A stretch of 64,000 nt of DNA from Streptomyces formicae (GTDB taxonomy: Bacteria; Actinomycetota; Actinomycetes; Streptomycetales; Streptomycetaceae): assembly GCF_002556545.1 (NCBI RefSeq), contig NZ_CP022685.1, forward strand, positions 8,162,001-8,226,000, written 5' to 3'. The translations under genes and the position numbers were made by a program. Positions 35,430-43,788 of the stretch are shown piece by piece (within the stretch, counting starts at the first letter, position 1; the number at the start of each line of letters is the position of its first letter). The notes beneath the pieces are model-generated. The model was given only the letters and a program-made list of their open reading frames with translations, was not told where the DNA came from and searched no databases.

Positions 35430-36181
35430 GCCCTGCCCTCCCCTTGTGTGCCGAAGTCGTCGCGGATGCGGTCGGCCAGACCGCTGAGGTTCGCCTCGAA
35501 GGTGAAGCCCTGCTCGAAGCGGTAGCTGCGGTGCACGTCCACGGGGTCGATGCCGTTGATCGCGGCCTTAGCGAACCGCAGCAGCGTGCCGTCCTTGCGG
35601 GCGATCTCCCGCGCCAACTCCAGGGCTGCCTCGTGCAGTTCGGCGCGGGGGACGACCCGCCACACGGAGCCGTGCGCGTGCAGCTCGGCGGCCGTCGCGG
35701 TGCGCGAGGTGTAGTACAGGGCGCGCATCAGGTGCTGCGGCACCAGGCGGGCCAGGTGGGTGGCGGCGCCGAGCGCGCCCCGGTCCAGCTCGGGCAGGCC
35801 GAACGTGGCGTCCTCGCTCGCCACGATCGCGTCCGCGTTGCCCACGAGGCCGATCCCGCCGCCCAGGCAGAACCCGGCCACGGCCGCGACGACCGGCACC
35901 TCGCACTCGTACACCGCCGAAAAGGCCGCGTAGCACCCGCGGTTGGCGCCGATCAGCGCCGCGTGTCCGGTGTCGCGCTGCATCTCCTTGATGTCCACGC
36001 CCGCGTTGAAGCCGCGGCCCTCGGCGGTCAGCACGACGCAGCGCGTCCCGGGGTCGCGCCCGGCGGCGCGCAGGGCGTCCGCCAGGTCGTACCAGCCCTG
36101 CACGGGAAGGGCGTTGACGGGTGGGTAGTCGACGGTGACGACGGCCACGCCCTTGTCGGGGACGGAGGTGGAGACAGGCAT
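35426..36181 (-). CDS. echA20: Enoyl-CoA hydratase/hydrolase EchA20-like
   Basis: A 251-residue crotonase. The oxyanion-hole halves are GFNAGVDIKEM and AGFCLGGGIGLVGNAD; PELDRGALGAATHLAR is diagnostic of the EchA20 subgroup (Rv3550), which opens ring C/D of HIEC-CoA by retro-Claisen cleavage. It heads the echA20-ipdABC operon, with a KstR2-like operator 36 bp upstream of its ATG at 36181, shared with the divergent SDR gene. The product is cytoplasmic. Confidence 0.88.
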   Translation of the reverse strand: MPVSTSVPDKGVAVVTVDYPPVNALPVQGWYDLADALRAAGRDPGTRCVVLTAEGRGFNAGVDIKEMQRDTGHAALIGANRGCYAAFSAVYECEVPVVAAVAGFCLGGGIGLVGNADAIVASEDATFGLPELDRGALGAATHLARLVPQHLMRALYYTSRTATAAELHAHGSVWRVVPRAELHEAALELAREIARKDGTLLRFAKAAINGIDPVDVHRSYRFEQGFTFEANLSGLADRIRDDFGTQGEGRA

Positions 36182-36216
36182 CAGAGGATCCGCTACCTTT
36201 CAATCACACGCCTTCA

Positions 36217-36230
36217 ACCAAACATTTGTT
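36217..36230. promoter_or_regulatory. KstR2-like operator, site 2
   Basis: ACCAAACATTTGTT on the plus strand, i.e. AACAAATGTTTGGT on the minus strand, is one base different from site 1. It is centred between echA20 and the SDR gene, 20 bp upstream of the latter's ATG at 36250, a position suited to repression of both. Confidence 0.8.
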
Positions 36231-36249
36231 AGTTGGAAAGGTAGCAGCG

Positions 36250-37014
36250 ATGACTGACACACGACAGGTGGTCGTCGTGACCGGCGGCACCCGGGGCGTC
36301 GGTGCCGGAATCGCCCGGAGTTTCCTCGCCGAGGGTGCCCGGGTCGTCGTCTGCGCCCGCAGGCCCCCGGACGAGCCCGTCGAAGTGGCGGGCGAGAGCG
36401 CCGAGTTCAGGCCGCTCGATCTGCGCGACGCCTCGGCGGCCCACGGCTTCTTCGCCGAAGTCGCCGCCGACCACGGCCGCGTGGACGCGCTCGTGAACAA
36501 CGCGGGCGGCACGCCCTTCGGTCTGCTCGCCGAGTCCGCCCCGGCCCGCCAGGCCAAGATCGTCGAACTGAACCTCCTCGCCCCGCTCTACGCCTCGCTC
36601 GCCGCGTACGAGGTGATGCGCTCCCAGGAGTCGGGCGGCAGCATCACGATGATCGGCAGCGTCAGCGGGACCAGGCCGTCGCCGGGCAGCGGTGCCTATG
36701 GCGCGGCGAAGGCGGGCCTGGAGAACCTGGCGGGGACCATGGCCGTCGAATGGGCCCCCGCCGTGCGCGTGAACACGGTCGTGCTCGGCCTCGCCCGCAC
36801 CGAGAGCGCGCATCTGCACTACGGCGACGAGGACGGCGTCGAACGCGTCGCGCGCACCGTCCCGCTCGGCCGCCTCGCCGACCCCTCCGACGTCGGCGAC
36901 GCCTGCGTCTTCCTCGCCTCCGACCGGGCCCGGTACATCAGCGGCGCCGCACTCCGGCTGCACGGCGGCGGCGAACGGCCCGCCTTCCTGGCCGAGGCGT
37001 CCGTCAACCACTGA
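36250..37014 (+). CDS. Short-chain dehydrogenase, Rv3549c-like
   Basis: A 254-residue SDR with TGGTRGVG at residues 11-18, NNAGG near 88 and the catalytic YGAAK. It corresponds by position and size to Rv3549c in the KstR2 regulon. A TTG at 36226 could start an in-frame form but lies inside the operator; ATG at 36250 follows a GGAAAGG ribosome site and was chosen. Followed after 21 bp by the second SDR. Its substrate in the HIP pathway is not settled. Confidence 0.85.
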   Translation: MTDTRQVVVVTGGTRGVGAGIARSFLAEGARVVVCARRPPDEPVEVAGESAEFRPLDLRDASAAHGFFAEVAADHGRVDALVNNAGGTPFGLLAESAPARQAKIVELNLLAPLYASLAAYEVMRSQESGGSITMIGSVSGTRPSPGSGAYGAAKAGLENLAGTMAVEWAPAVRVNTVVLGLARTESAHLHYGDEDGVERVARTVPLGRLADPSDVGDACVFLASDRARYISGAALRLHGGGERPAFLAEASVNH

Positions 37015-37035
37015 ACGCATCCGAGGAGTTCTGCC

Positions 37036-37962
37036 ATGCCGTCAGTCGACAAGTCCGGGCTCTGCGAGGGCCGCGTCGTCATCGTCACCGGCGCGGGCCG
37101 CGGCCTGGGCCGGGCCCACGCGCGCGCGTACGCCGCCGAGGGCGCCAAAGTGGTCGTCAACGACCTCGGCGTGGGGCCCGACGGCTCCGGGGGCTCGGCC
37201 GGGCCCGCGCACGACGTCGTCGAGGAGATCCGCGCGGCGGGCGGCGAAGCCGTCGCGCACGGCGGGGACATCGCGACGTGCGAGGGCGCCGCGTCCCTCG
37301 TGCGCACCGCCCTCGACACCTTTGGCCGCCTGGACACCCTCGTCAACAACGCGGGCTTCCTGCGGGACCGGATGCTGCTCAACCTCGACGAGGACGCCTG
37401 GGACGCGGTGATGCGGGTTCATCTCAAGGGCCATTTCCTGCCGTTGAAGCACGCGGGCGCGTACTGGCGGGCCGAGGCGAAGGCGGGGCGCGCCGTGCAC
37501 GCGTGCGTGGTCAACACCAGCTCCGGGGCCGGCCTGTTGGGCAGCGTCGGACAGGGGAACTACAGCGCCGCCAAGGCGGGCATCCTGGGCCTCACCCTGG
37601 TCGCCTCCGCCGAACTGGCCTCCTACGGAGTGCGGGTGAACGCGATCGCGCCCGCCGCGCGCACCCGGATGACCGAGCAGACCTTCGCCGACACGATGGC
37701 CGCCCCCGAGGACGGCGGCTTCGACGCGATGGCCCCCGAGAACGTCTCCCCGCTCGTCGTCTGGCTGGGCTCCGCCGCGTCCGCCGGGGTCACGGGCCGC
37801 GTCTTCGAGGCGGAGGCGGGCCGCATCACCGTCATGGAGGGCTGGCGCCCCGGCCCGACCACCGACAAGGGATCCCGGTGGACCCCCGCCGACGCGGGCG
37901 AGGCGACCCTGAAACTACTCGCCGAGGCGCAGGCGCCGCAGCCGGTGTACGGGGCGCGCTGA
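37036..37962 (+). CDS. Short-chain dehydrogenase, Rv3548c-like
   Basis: A 308-residue SDR of the longer type resembling the N-terminal dehydrogenase part of peroxisomal multifunctional enzyme 2. Cofactor motif TGAGRGLG, NDLGVGPDGSG, NNAGFLRD and catalytic YSAAK are visible. It parallels Rv3548c in order and direction. It probably oxidises a 3-hydroxyacyl-CoA intermediate in the cytoplasm. It is the last gene of the steroid cluster; a 548-bp gap with decayed repeats follows. Confidence 0.85.
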   Translation: MPSVDKSGLCEGRVVIVTGAGRGLGRAHARAYAAEGAKVVVNDLGVGPDGSGGSAGPAHDVVEEIRAAGGEAVAHGGDIATCEGAASLVRTALDTFGRLDTLVNNAGFLRDRMLLNLDEDAWDAVMRVHLKGHFLPLKHAGAYWRAEAKAGRAVHACVVNTSSGAGLLGSVGQGNYSAAKAGILGLTLVASAELASYGVRVNAIAPAARTRMTEQTFADTMAAPEDGGFDAMAPENVSPLVVWLGSAASAGVTGRVFEAEAGRITVMEGWRPGPTTDKGSRWTPADAGEATLKLLAEAQAPQPVYGAR

Positions 37963-38510
37963 GCCCGCGAAGGGCTGGGTACGTGTCCGCGCGGGTCGCG
38001 CTGCCGGTGGGCGTCCAGGTGACGCTCGTCGCCGGGACGCGCCGGTCCGGTTCCCGTCGCCGATGGACCTGCCTACCGCTCGCCGCCGGGGGGGGGCACG
38101 GCTCCGGTGCCGTCAGTGCGGGTGTGGCCCGTCTGTGGTGAGGGCTGTGTCCCACCCTTGTCGGGGCGTGTTCCGTCGGTCTCCGCGAGGGGGACGATCG
38201 CCCGGCCTCCGCGCCCGGTGCGGGCTTTGCCCGGCCTCCAGTACCAGCGGGTCCGCCGCGCCCGTGTCCCCTCGACGCGCGTGCGGCCCGCTCGCGATGC
38301 GGGCTGTGTGCCGCCCTTGTCCGAGTGTCCTCGCCCGGCCTTCGCCGGGGCTGGCGCCGCACTCGGCGAGGTGTGCGCGGGCGCCCGCGAGGTCACCGAT
38401 CGCCGCGCACGGTCCCTGCCCGCCGCGCGCAGCGTTCGCCCGATCGCCTGGCCCACACCTGGTGAGGGCCTACCGGCCCCACCACCAGCAGGCCCTGGAC
38501 CCGCGCTCCG
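37963..38510. repeat. Intergenic region with imperfect repeats of the MFS gene 3' end
   Basis: No gene is supported here. A segment related to the end of the MFS coding region (GTGCGGCCCGCCCGTGATGC, at 38518) recurs with changes at about 38111-38160 and 38272-38330, each followed by GCTGTGT...CCCTTGTC. A 9-G run occurs at 38088-38096. The pattern suggests repeated small duplications and decay. Confidence 0.6.
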
Positions 38511-39950
38511 TCAGTGCGCGTGCGGCCCGCCCGTGATGCGGGCCGTCCCCCTCGGCACGATCACGAGTACCGCCGCCGCGCTCACCGCGGCGGCCGTCGC
38601 GCACACCGTGAAGGCGTCGCCGAAAGCGGCGCTCGAACCGTTCGCGATTCCGGTCGCGGCGACCGTGGAGACCACCGCGACCCCCACCGAACCACCCACC
38701 TCGTGGAAGGTGTTGACCAGGCCGGAGGCGATTCCCGCCTCCTCGGGGGCGATGAATCCGAGCGCGGTCGTGGTGGCCGCGACGAAGACCGCGCCGAGGC
38801 CGAGCGCGGCGACGGAGAGGCCCGGCGCGACGGTCGCCCACGCGTTGCCCTCCGAGCCGATCCCGATGAGCGTCCCCGTGCCGAGCGCGGCGAGCGCGAG
38901 CCCGGCGGTCCCGGTCGGGCGGGCGCCCGCACGGCCCACGAAGTGCCCGCCCAGGTGCGCGCCGAGCCCCGTGGCGACGGCCACCGGCAGGAACAGCACC
39001 CCGGTGCGCAGCGCGCCGAACCCGCGTACCTCCTGGAGATACACCGACCCCAGGAAGAACAGCGAGATCAGCAGCGCGGTCGCCACCAGCATCAGGTACG
39101 CGCCCGCCACGACGGGCCTGCGGCGCAGGATCCGCAGGTCGATCAGCGGGCTGCGGTGGGCCCGCTCGACCGCGGCGAACACCCCGTACGCGAGGACCGC
39201 GGCCACGACCGGCAGCAGCGTCCGTACGTCGGACCAGCCGCTGTCACCCGCCTCCACCAGGCCGTAGATGAGCGCGCCCGTGCCCGCGGTGGCGAGCAGC
39301 GCGCCGGGGACGTCCAGGCGTGCGGGGCGCGGCGTCCTGGCGGCGACGAGCAGGGGCAGGGCCACCAACAGGGCGACGCCGACAGGGACGTTGACGTAGA
39401 AGATCCACTCCCAGCCCGGACCATCGGTCAGCAGTCCCCCCAGCAGCACGCCGATCGCGGAGCCCGCGCCGCCGATCGCCGCCCAGACGCCGAGCGCCCG
39501 GTGCCGCGCGGGCCCCTCGAACGTCGTGGTGAGGATCGCGAGGGCGGCGGGCGACAGGAGCGCGGCGCCCACGCCCTGCGCGACGCGGCCCGCGATGAGC
39601 GCGGCGGCGTTCGGCGCGAGACCGGTGAACAGCGAGGCGGCCGTGAACAGCGCGAGCCCCGCGAGCAGCGTGCGACGCGCCCCGAACACATCGGCGAGGC
39701 GACCGCCGAGCAGCATCAGACCGCCGAAGCAGAGCGCGTACGACGTCACCACCCAGGTCAGCGCCGTGCGGCCGAGGCCCAGGTCGGCGGCCATGCTCGG
39801 CAGCGCCACGTTCACGACGGTCACATCGAGCACGAGCATGAACTGGGCGAGGCAGAGCAGGGCGAGGAGGGGCCATGTGCGGTTGCCACGCGCCGTGTGG
39901 GGGGCGTTGTGGGGCGGCTGTGGGTGTGCGTGCGGGCGTGGGTGTGTCAT
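38511..39950 (-). CDS. DHA2-family (14-TMS) MFS drug transporter
   Basis: A 479-residue exporter of the EmrB/QacA (DHA2) group. After a His/Pro-rich N-terminus the first helices contain FMLVLDVTVVNVALPSM and the second conserved motif GGRLADVFGARR; the characteristic motif C follows around AAIGGAGSAIGVLLGG. It would pump drugs or organic toxicants using the proton gradient. ATG at 39950 was chosen over a more upstream in-frame GTG. It is divergent from a TetR gene with paired operators between them, a typical inducible efflux arrangement. Confidence 0.9.
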   Translation of the reverse strand: MTHPRPHAHPQPPHNAPHTARGNRTWPLLALLCLAQFMLVLDVTVVNVALPSMAADLGLGRTALTWVVTSYALCFGGLMLLGGRLADVFGARRTLLAGLALFTAASLFTGLAPNAAALIAGRVAQGVGAALLSPAALAILTTTFEGPARHRALGVWAAIGGAGSAIGVLLGGLLTDGPGWEWIFYVNVPVGVALLVALPLLVAARTPRPARLDVPGALLATAGTGALIYGLVEAGDSGWSDVRTLLPVVAAVLAYGVFAAVERAHRSPLIDLRILRRRPVVAGAYLMLVATALLISLFFLGSVYLQEVRGFGALRTGVLFLPVAVATGLGAHLGGHFVGRAGARPTGTAGLALAALGTGTLIGIGSEGNAWATVAPGLSVAALGLGAVFVAATTTALGFIAPEEAGIASGLVNTFHEVGGSVGVAVVSTVAATGIANGSSAAFGDAFTVCATAAAVSAAAVLVIVPRGTARITGGPHAH

Positions 39951-39981
39951 GGCGGGTTCCCCCAAGGCGTGGGCTTAGCCG

Positions 39982-40005
39982 GGCAGGCCGGTTGTCCGGC
40001 CTGCC
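39982..40005. promoter_or_regulatory. Perfect 10-bp stem-loop in the MFS leader
   Basis: GGCAGGCCGG and CCGGCCTGCC enclose TTGT. It lies about 30 bp upstream of the MFS start and inside its likely 5' untranslated region, so it could attenuate or stabilise the message. Confidence 0.5.
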
Positions 40006-40013
40006 TCACGATT

Positions 40014-40058
40014 ATGAACTGTACGGTGCAGTTCATGTGAACTCAACTGTTCAGTTCA
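40014..40058. promoter_or_regulatory. Twin TetR-type operators
   Basis: Site 1 (40014-40036) is ATGAACTG-TACGGTG-CAGTTCAT with perfect 8-bp arms. Site 2 (40038-40058) has TGAACT and AGTTCA arms around 9 bp. Both share the TGAACT half-site and lie just upstream of the TetR start at 40081. Confidence 0.75.
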
Positions 40059-40080
40059 GGTCGCTGTTAAGGTACGGGCC

Positions 40081-40740
40081 ATGAGCACGAAGTCGGACGG
40101 CACCGAGCCGACCACCAGGACGCTGCCCACCGGTGCCCGCGCCGAGCGCAAGCGGGAAGCCATCGTCACGGCCGCGCGGACGCTCTTCCTGCGCGACGGC
40201 TTCGGCGTGGGGATGGACGCCATCGCCGCCGAGGCGGGCGTCTCCAAGGTGACCGTCTACAACCACTTCGGCAGCAAGGAAGCGCTGTTCACCGCCGTGA
40301 TCGCGGGCGCGCTCGACGAACCCCTCGGAGCCTCGTCATCGGTGGCGGCGCTCGACGGCCTCACACGGGCGGACGACCTGCGCGAGGCGTTCCTGTCCGC
40401 CGCCCGCGCCTGGGTCGACGCCGTCCGCACCGATCAGGACATGAGCGCCCTGCGACAGCTCGTGGCCCGCGAGATCCACCGCTTCCCCTCGCTCGGCAAG
40501 GCGTGGGAGCACCACGGCCCCGAGAGCCACCACCCGGCGGTCGCGGGGGCGTTGCGCGAACTCGCCGAGCAGGGGCGCCTGGCCATCCCCGACACCGAGG
40601 CCGCGGTCATCCAGCTCTACTCGCTGCTGGTCTTCCCGCACCTGGTCTTCGGCGCGTACGGGACGGAGATCAGCGACGACCTGACGGAGCGTCTGATCGT
40701 CACCGGTGTCGACATGTTCCTCGGGTACTACGCGGTCTGA
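40081..40740 (+). CDS. TetR regulator of the adjacent MFS gene (putative)
   Basis: A 219-residue regulator with HTH at about residues 25-65 (ARTLFLRDGFGVGMDAIAAE, then SKVTVYNHFGSKEALF). The C-terminal domain is the TetR_C_7/AefR-like kind. Divergent orientation and the twin palindromes suggest it represses itself and the MFS pump. Its last 13 bases overlap the end of the convergent pcaL gene. Confidence 0.9.
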   Translation: MSTKSDGTEPTTRTLPTGARAERKREAIVTAARTLFLRDGFGVGMDAIAAEAGVSKVTVYNHFGSKEALFTAVIAGALDEPLGASSSVAALDGLTRADDLREAFLSAARAWVDAVRTDQDMSALRQLVAREIHRFPSLGKAWEHHGPESHHPAVAGALRELAEQGRLAIPDTEAAVIQLYSLLVFPHLVFGAYGTEISDDLTERLIVTGVDMFLGYYAV

Positions 40741-41876
40741 CCTCCCTTGGGATCGTCCTCGTCGAAGACCCGCCGCGCCACCGCGAACGCCGCGTTGGCC
40801 GCGGGCACCCCGCAGTACACGCCCGTCTGCAACAGCACCGCGCCGATCTCCTCGGGCGTGAGCCCGTTGCGGCGGGCCGCACGGACGTGCAGGGCCAGCT
40901 CGTCCAGGTGTCCGTGCGCGACGAGCGCGGTCAGGGTGACCATGCTGCGCTCGCGGCGCGTGAGCGTCGGGTCGGTCCAGATCTCGCCCCACGCGTAGCG
41001 CGAGATGAAGTCCTGGAAACGGGCCGTCAGGGGCGTGGTGTTCGCCTGCGCGCGGTCCACGTGGGCGTCACCGAGCACCTCGCGCCGCACGGCCGTTCCC
41101 CGCGCGGCGGGCCCCCTGAAGTGCGCGCGCAGCGCGGCGGTCACGGCGTCGGGCCGCTCCGCCGGTGCCAGGTGGGACGCGCCCGCGACCTCGATGAGCG
41201 AGGCGCCGGGCACCCCGTCGGCGATCTCCCGCGCGTGGGCGGGCGGCGTCGCGGGGTCCTCGCGCCCGGCGAGCACCAGCGTGGGCGCGGTGATCGAGGG
41301 GAGCCGATCCCGGATGTCGAAGGCGGCGAGGGCGTCGCAGCACGCGGCGTAGCCCGCAGGGTCGGCCGCGCGGTGGTCGGCGACGAGGCCGGGCACCGTG
41401 AACCCGTGGGTGAACCACCGTTCGGGCGCGGACTCCGCCAGCGTGGCCAGGCCCTCGCGGCGCACCTGTTCGGCCCGCTCCCGCCAGGGCCGTTCGCCGC
41501 CGAAGTGCGCCGAGGAGCAGATCACGGCGAGACTCGCCACGCGCTCCGGGTCGTGGGCCGCGAGACGCAGTCCCACGGCGCCGCCGAGCGAGACTCCCGC
41601 GTACGCGAAGCGGTCGATGCCCAGCGCGTCGGCGAGCGCGAGGACGAGCTCCGCGAGCTCGGCGACCCTCGCGCCGGGACCGATCAGATCCGCCGGTGAG
41701 CCGCCGTGTCCTGGCAGGTCCCAGCGCACCACCCGGTGGGTGGTGGCGAGTTCGGGCGCCACGGCGTCCCACAGGGCGGTGGAGGTGCCGAGGGAGGGGC
41801 CGAGGATCAGCGGGGGCGCGGTGCCCGGCCCCTCGACGGTGTGGTGCGGGATCCTGCGGTGGGGTGCGCTGCTCAA
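40728..41876 (-). CDS. pcaL: PcaL: beta-ketoadipate enol-lactonase fused to carboxymuconolactone decarboxylase
   Basis: A 382-residue bifunctional enzyme. Residues 1-260 form an alpha/beta hydrolase (PcaD) with nucleophile Ser96 in AGVSLGGA, acidic residue in GREDPATP and His in ASHLAPAE. Residues about 265-382 are the PcaC decarboxylase, with VALTALVAHGHLDELALH-type motif and VYCGVPAANAAF. It turns gamma-carboxymuconolactone into beta-ketoadipate in two steps. TTG at 41876 was chosen because it overlaps the pcaB stop (TTGA) and fits the PcaD N-terminus; no ATG fits. Its 3' end overlaps the convergent TetR gene. Confidence 0.9.
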   Translation of the reverse strand: MSSAPHRRIPHHTVEGPGTAPPLILGPSLGTSTALWDAVAPELATTHRVVRWDLPGHGGSPADLIGPGARVAELAELVLALADALGIDRFAYAGVSLGGAVGLRLAAHDPERVASLAVICSSAHFGGERPWRERAEQVRREGLATLAESAPERWFTHGFTVPGLVADHRAADPAGYAACCDALAAFDIRDRLPSITAPTLVLAGREDPATPPAHAREIADGVPGASLIEVAGASHLAPAERPDAVTAALRAHFRGPAARGTAVRREVLGDAHVDRAQANTTPLTARFQDFISRYAWGEIWTDPTLTRRERSMVTLTALVAHGHLDELALHVRAARRNGLTPEEIGAVLLQTGVYCGVPAANAAFAVARRVFDEDDPKGGQTA

Positions 41877-43231
41877 CGTCGCTCCAGGGCACGGTCGGTG
41901 AGGGCTCCGGCGGAGCCGGTGTAGTGGGCGGGGTCGGTGAGCCCGGCCAGGTCCAGGTCCTTGAGCGCGGGTTCGTCGGCGAGGACCTCCGCGAGCGTGC
42001 GGCCCTCGGTACGGGTACGCCGTGCCGCCTCGGTCAGCACCGCCTTCGCGCGGGCCCTGCCGAGCAGCGGCGCCAGCTCGGCCGCGAGCCGCTCGGAGAC
42101 GATCAGCCCACCGGTCAGGCCCAGGTGTTCGCGCATCGCGTCCGGGTGCGCGCGCAGCCCCTCCGCGAGCTCCGCCGCGGCGTGCGCCGCGCCGCCGACC
42201 AGGCGCAGCAGCTCCCGCAGCGGCTCCCACTCGGCGTGCCAGGCCCCCGCGGGCCGCTCGTCCTCCGCGACCAGCGACCCGAGCAGCGTCCCCGCGAGCC
42301 CCGGCGCGCGCCGCGCGGCCGCGACGACGAGCGTGGCACGGACGGGATTGGCCTTGTGGGGCATGGCGGACGACCCGCCGCCCGACCCCTCGGACACCTC
42401 GGCGATCTCGGTACGGGACAGCGTGAGCACATCGGCCCCGGCCTTGCCCAGCGCACCGGCGGCGAAGGCGAGCGCGGTCGCGAGATCGGCGACGGGCGTG
42501 CGGAGGGTGTGCCAGGGCAGGGCGGGTTCGCGGAGCGCGAGCTGCTCGGCGTACGCGGCGAGCACCCGCAGTGCGGGGTCGCCGTCCCCGTCTCCCTCCC
42601 CACCGCCCTCTCCGTAGACGCCGATCGCGGCCAAGGTCCCCGCCGCGCCGCCCAGTTGCACGGGCAGCGAATCCCGTACCGCCCGCACCCGGTCCCGCGC
42701 GTCGAGCGTCAGGGAGCGCCAGCCCGCCGCCTTCAGGCCGAAGGTCGTCGGGACCGCGTGCTGGGTCAGGGTCCGGCCCGGCATCGGGGTGTCGCGGTGC
42801 GCCGAGGCGAGGCGGGCCGTCGCGTCGGCCGTGCGGGTCAGGTCCGTGAGGATCAGGTCCAGGGTCCGCGCGGAGACCAGCATGGTCGCCGTGTCCATGA
42901 TGTCCTGGCTGGTCGCGCCCCGGTGGACGTAGGGCGCCGCCGATGCGGGCACCGCCGCCGTCAGGTCCGCGACCAGCGGGATCACCGGATTGCCGCCGTC
43001 CCGCGCGCGTAGCGCGATGTCGCGGAGGTCGAAGCGGGCCGCGTCGCGGGCCGCGTCCGTGATGGCCGCGGCGGCCTCCTGCGGCGCGACGCCCACCGCC
43101 GCCTGGGCGCGGGCCAGCGCGGCCTCGGCGTCCAGGAGCGCCTGGAGGAAGGCCGCGTCGGAGGTCGCCGCCTCGGCGGCCGAGCCCGCGGCGGCGGGGG
43201 AGAGGAGCCCGCCCACGAGGAGCCCGCTCAC
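41873..43231 (-). CDS. pcaB: 3-carboxy-cis,cis-muconate cycloisomerase
   Basis: A 452-residue enzyme of the fumarase/aspartase superfamily with the signature GGSSAMPHKANP at about residue 285 and HRGATSQDIMDTA earlier. It converts 3-carboxymuconate to gamma-carboxymuconolactone. The GTG start at 43231 overlaps the pcaG stop (GTGA), and its stop overlaps the pcaL start (TTGA). An acidic Gly-Asp-rich insertion (around residue 210) is unusual but low-complexity. Confidence 0.92.
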   Translation of the reverse strand: MSGLLVGGLLSPAAAGSAAEAATSDAAFLQALLDAEAALARAQAAVGVAPQEAAAAITDAARDAARFDLRDIALRARDGGNPVIPLVADLTAAVPASAAPYVHRGATSQDIMDTATMLVSARTLDLILTDLTRTADATARLASAHRDTPMPGRTLTQHAVPTTFGLKAAGWRSLTLDARDRVRAVRDSLPVQLGGAAGTLAAIGVYGEGGGEGDGDGDPALRVLAAYAEQLALREPALPWHTLRTPVADLATALAFAAGALGKAGADVLTLSRTEIAEVSEGSGGGSSAMPHKANPVRATLVVAAARRAPGLAGTLLGSLVAEDERPAGAWHAEWEPLRELLRLVGGAAHAAAELAEGLRAHPDAMREHLGLTGGLIVSERLAAELAPLLGRARAKAVLTEAARRTRTEGRTLAEVLADEPALKDLDLAGLTDPAHYTGSAGALTDRALERR

Positions 43232-43788
43232 CCGAACTCCAGGAACACGGTCTCGTCCGCCCCTTGGAGGCGGATGTCGAAGCGGTAGGTGCGTGCCGTC
43301 TCGCTCCGCGCGATCAGCGTCGAACGCCGCTCGGCGTCGAGCGAGCCGAGCAGCGCGTCACCGGGCTTGTCCACCAAGTACGCGCGCGTGTACAGGTGAT
43401 GGAGCAGCCCGCGCGCGAAGACGGCGATCGATATGTAGGAGACGCCGCCTGGCGGCAGTGTCCGCACGGTCCAGTGGCCGTCCGCGTCGGTCGGCACCCT
43501 GCCGAACCCGGTGAACGCGACACCGTCCCTGCCGATCACCCGCCCGGTGACGGGATCGTGCCGCAGCGACCCGGGCGCGCCCGTGCGCGAGCCGTCGGGG
43601 GCGGGCTGCCAGGTCTCGATCAGGGCGTCGGGAACGGGCTGTCCGGCTCCGTCGAACACGTACCCGTGCAGGGTGATCGTGTCGGCGTGTCCGTCGGGTG
43701 CGACCTCGCCGCCGCGCGGGAAGGGCAGCGCGTAGCCGTAGAAGGGCCCGACGGTCTGCGAGGGGGTGGGGGCGGGGGAGTGCCGCAT
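43228..43788 (-). CDS. pcaG: Protocatechuate 3,4-dioxygenase alpha subunit
   Basis: A 186-residue intradiol dioxygenase subunit. It begins with the conserved TPSQTVGPFYGYALPF and has GHWTVRTLPPGGVSYISIAV. The alpha subunit supports substrate binding but carries no complete iron site, as expected. The ATG at 43788 overlaps the pcaH stop within TGATG. It forms the (alpha beta)n ring-cleaving dioxygenase with PcaH. Confidence 0.92.
   Translation of the reverse strand: MRHSPAPTPSQTVGPFYGYALPFPRGGEVAPDGHADTITLHGYVFDGAGQPVPDALIETWQPAPDGSRTGAPGSLRHDPVTGRVIGRDGVAFTGFGRVPTDADGHWTVRTLPPGGVSYISIAVFARGLLHHLYTRAYLVDKPGDALLGSLDAERRSTLIARSETARTYRFDIRLQGADETVFLEFG

Noticed and set aside
38063..38536. Small open frames in the 37963-38510 gap
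   Set aside because: Low-complexity Arg/Pro-rich translations, no start context, and repeats explain the region.
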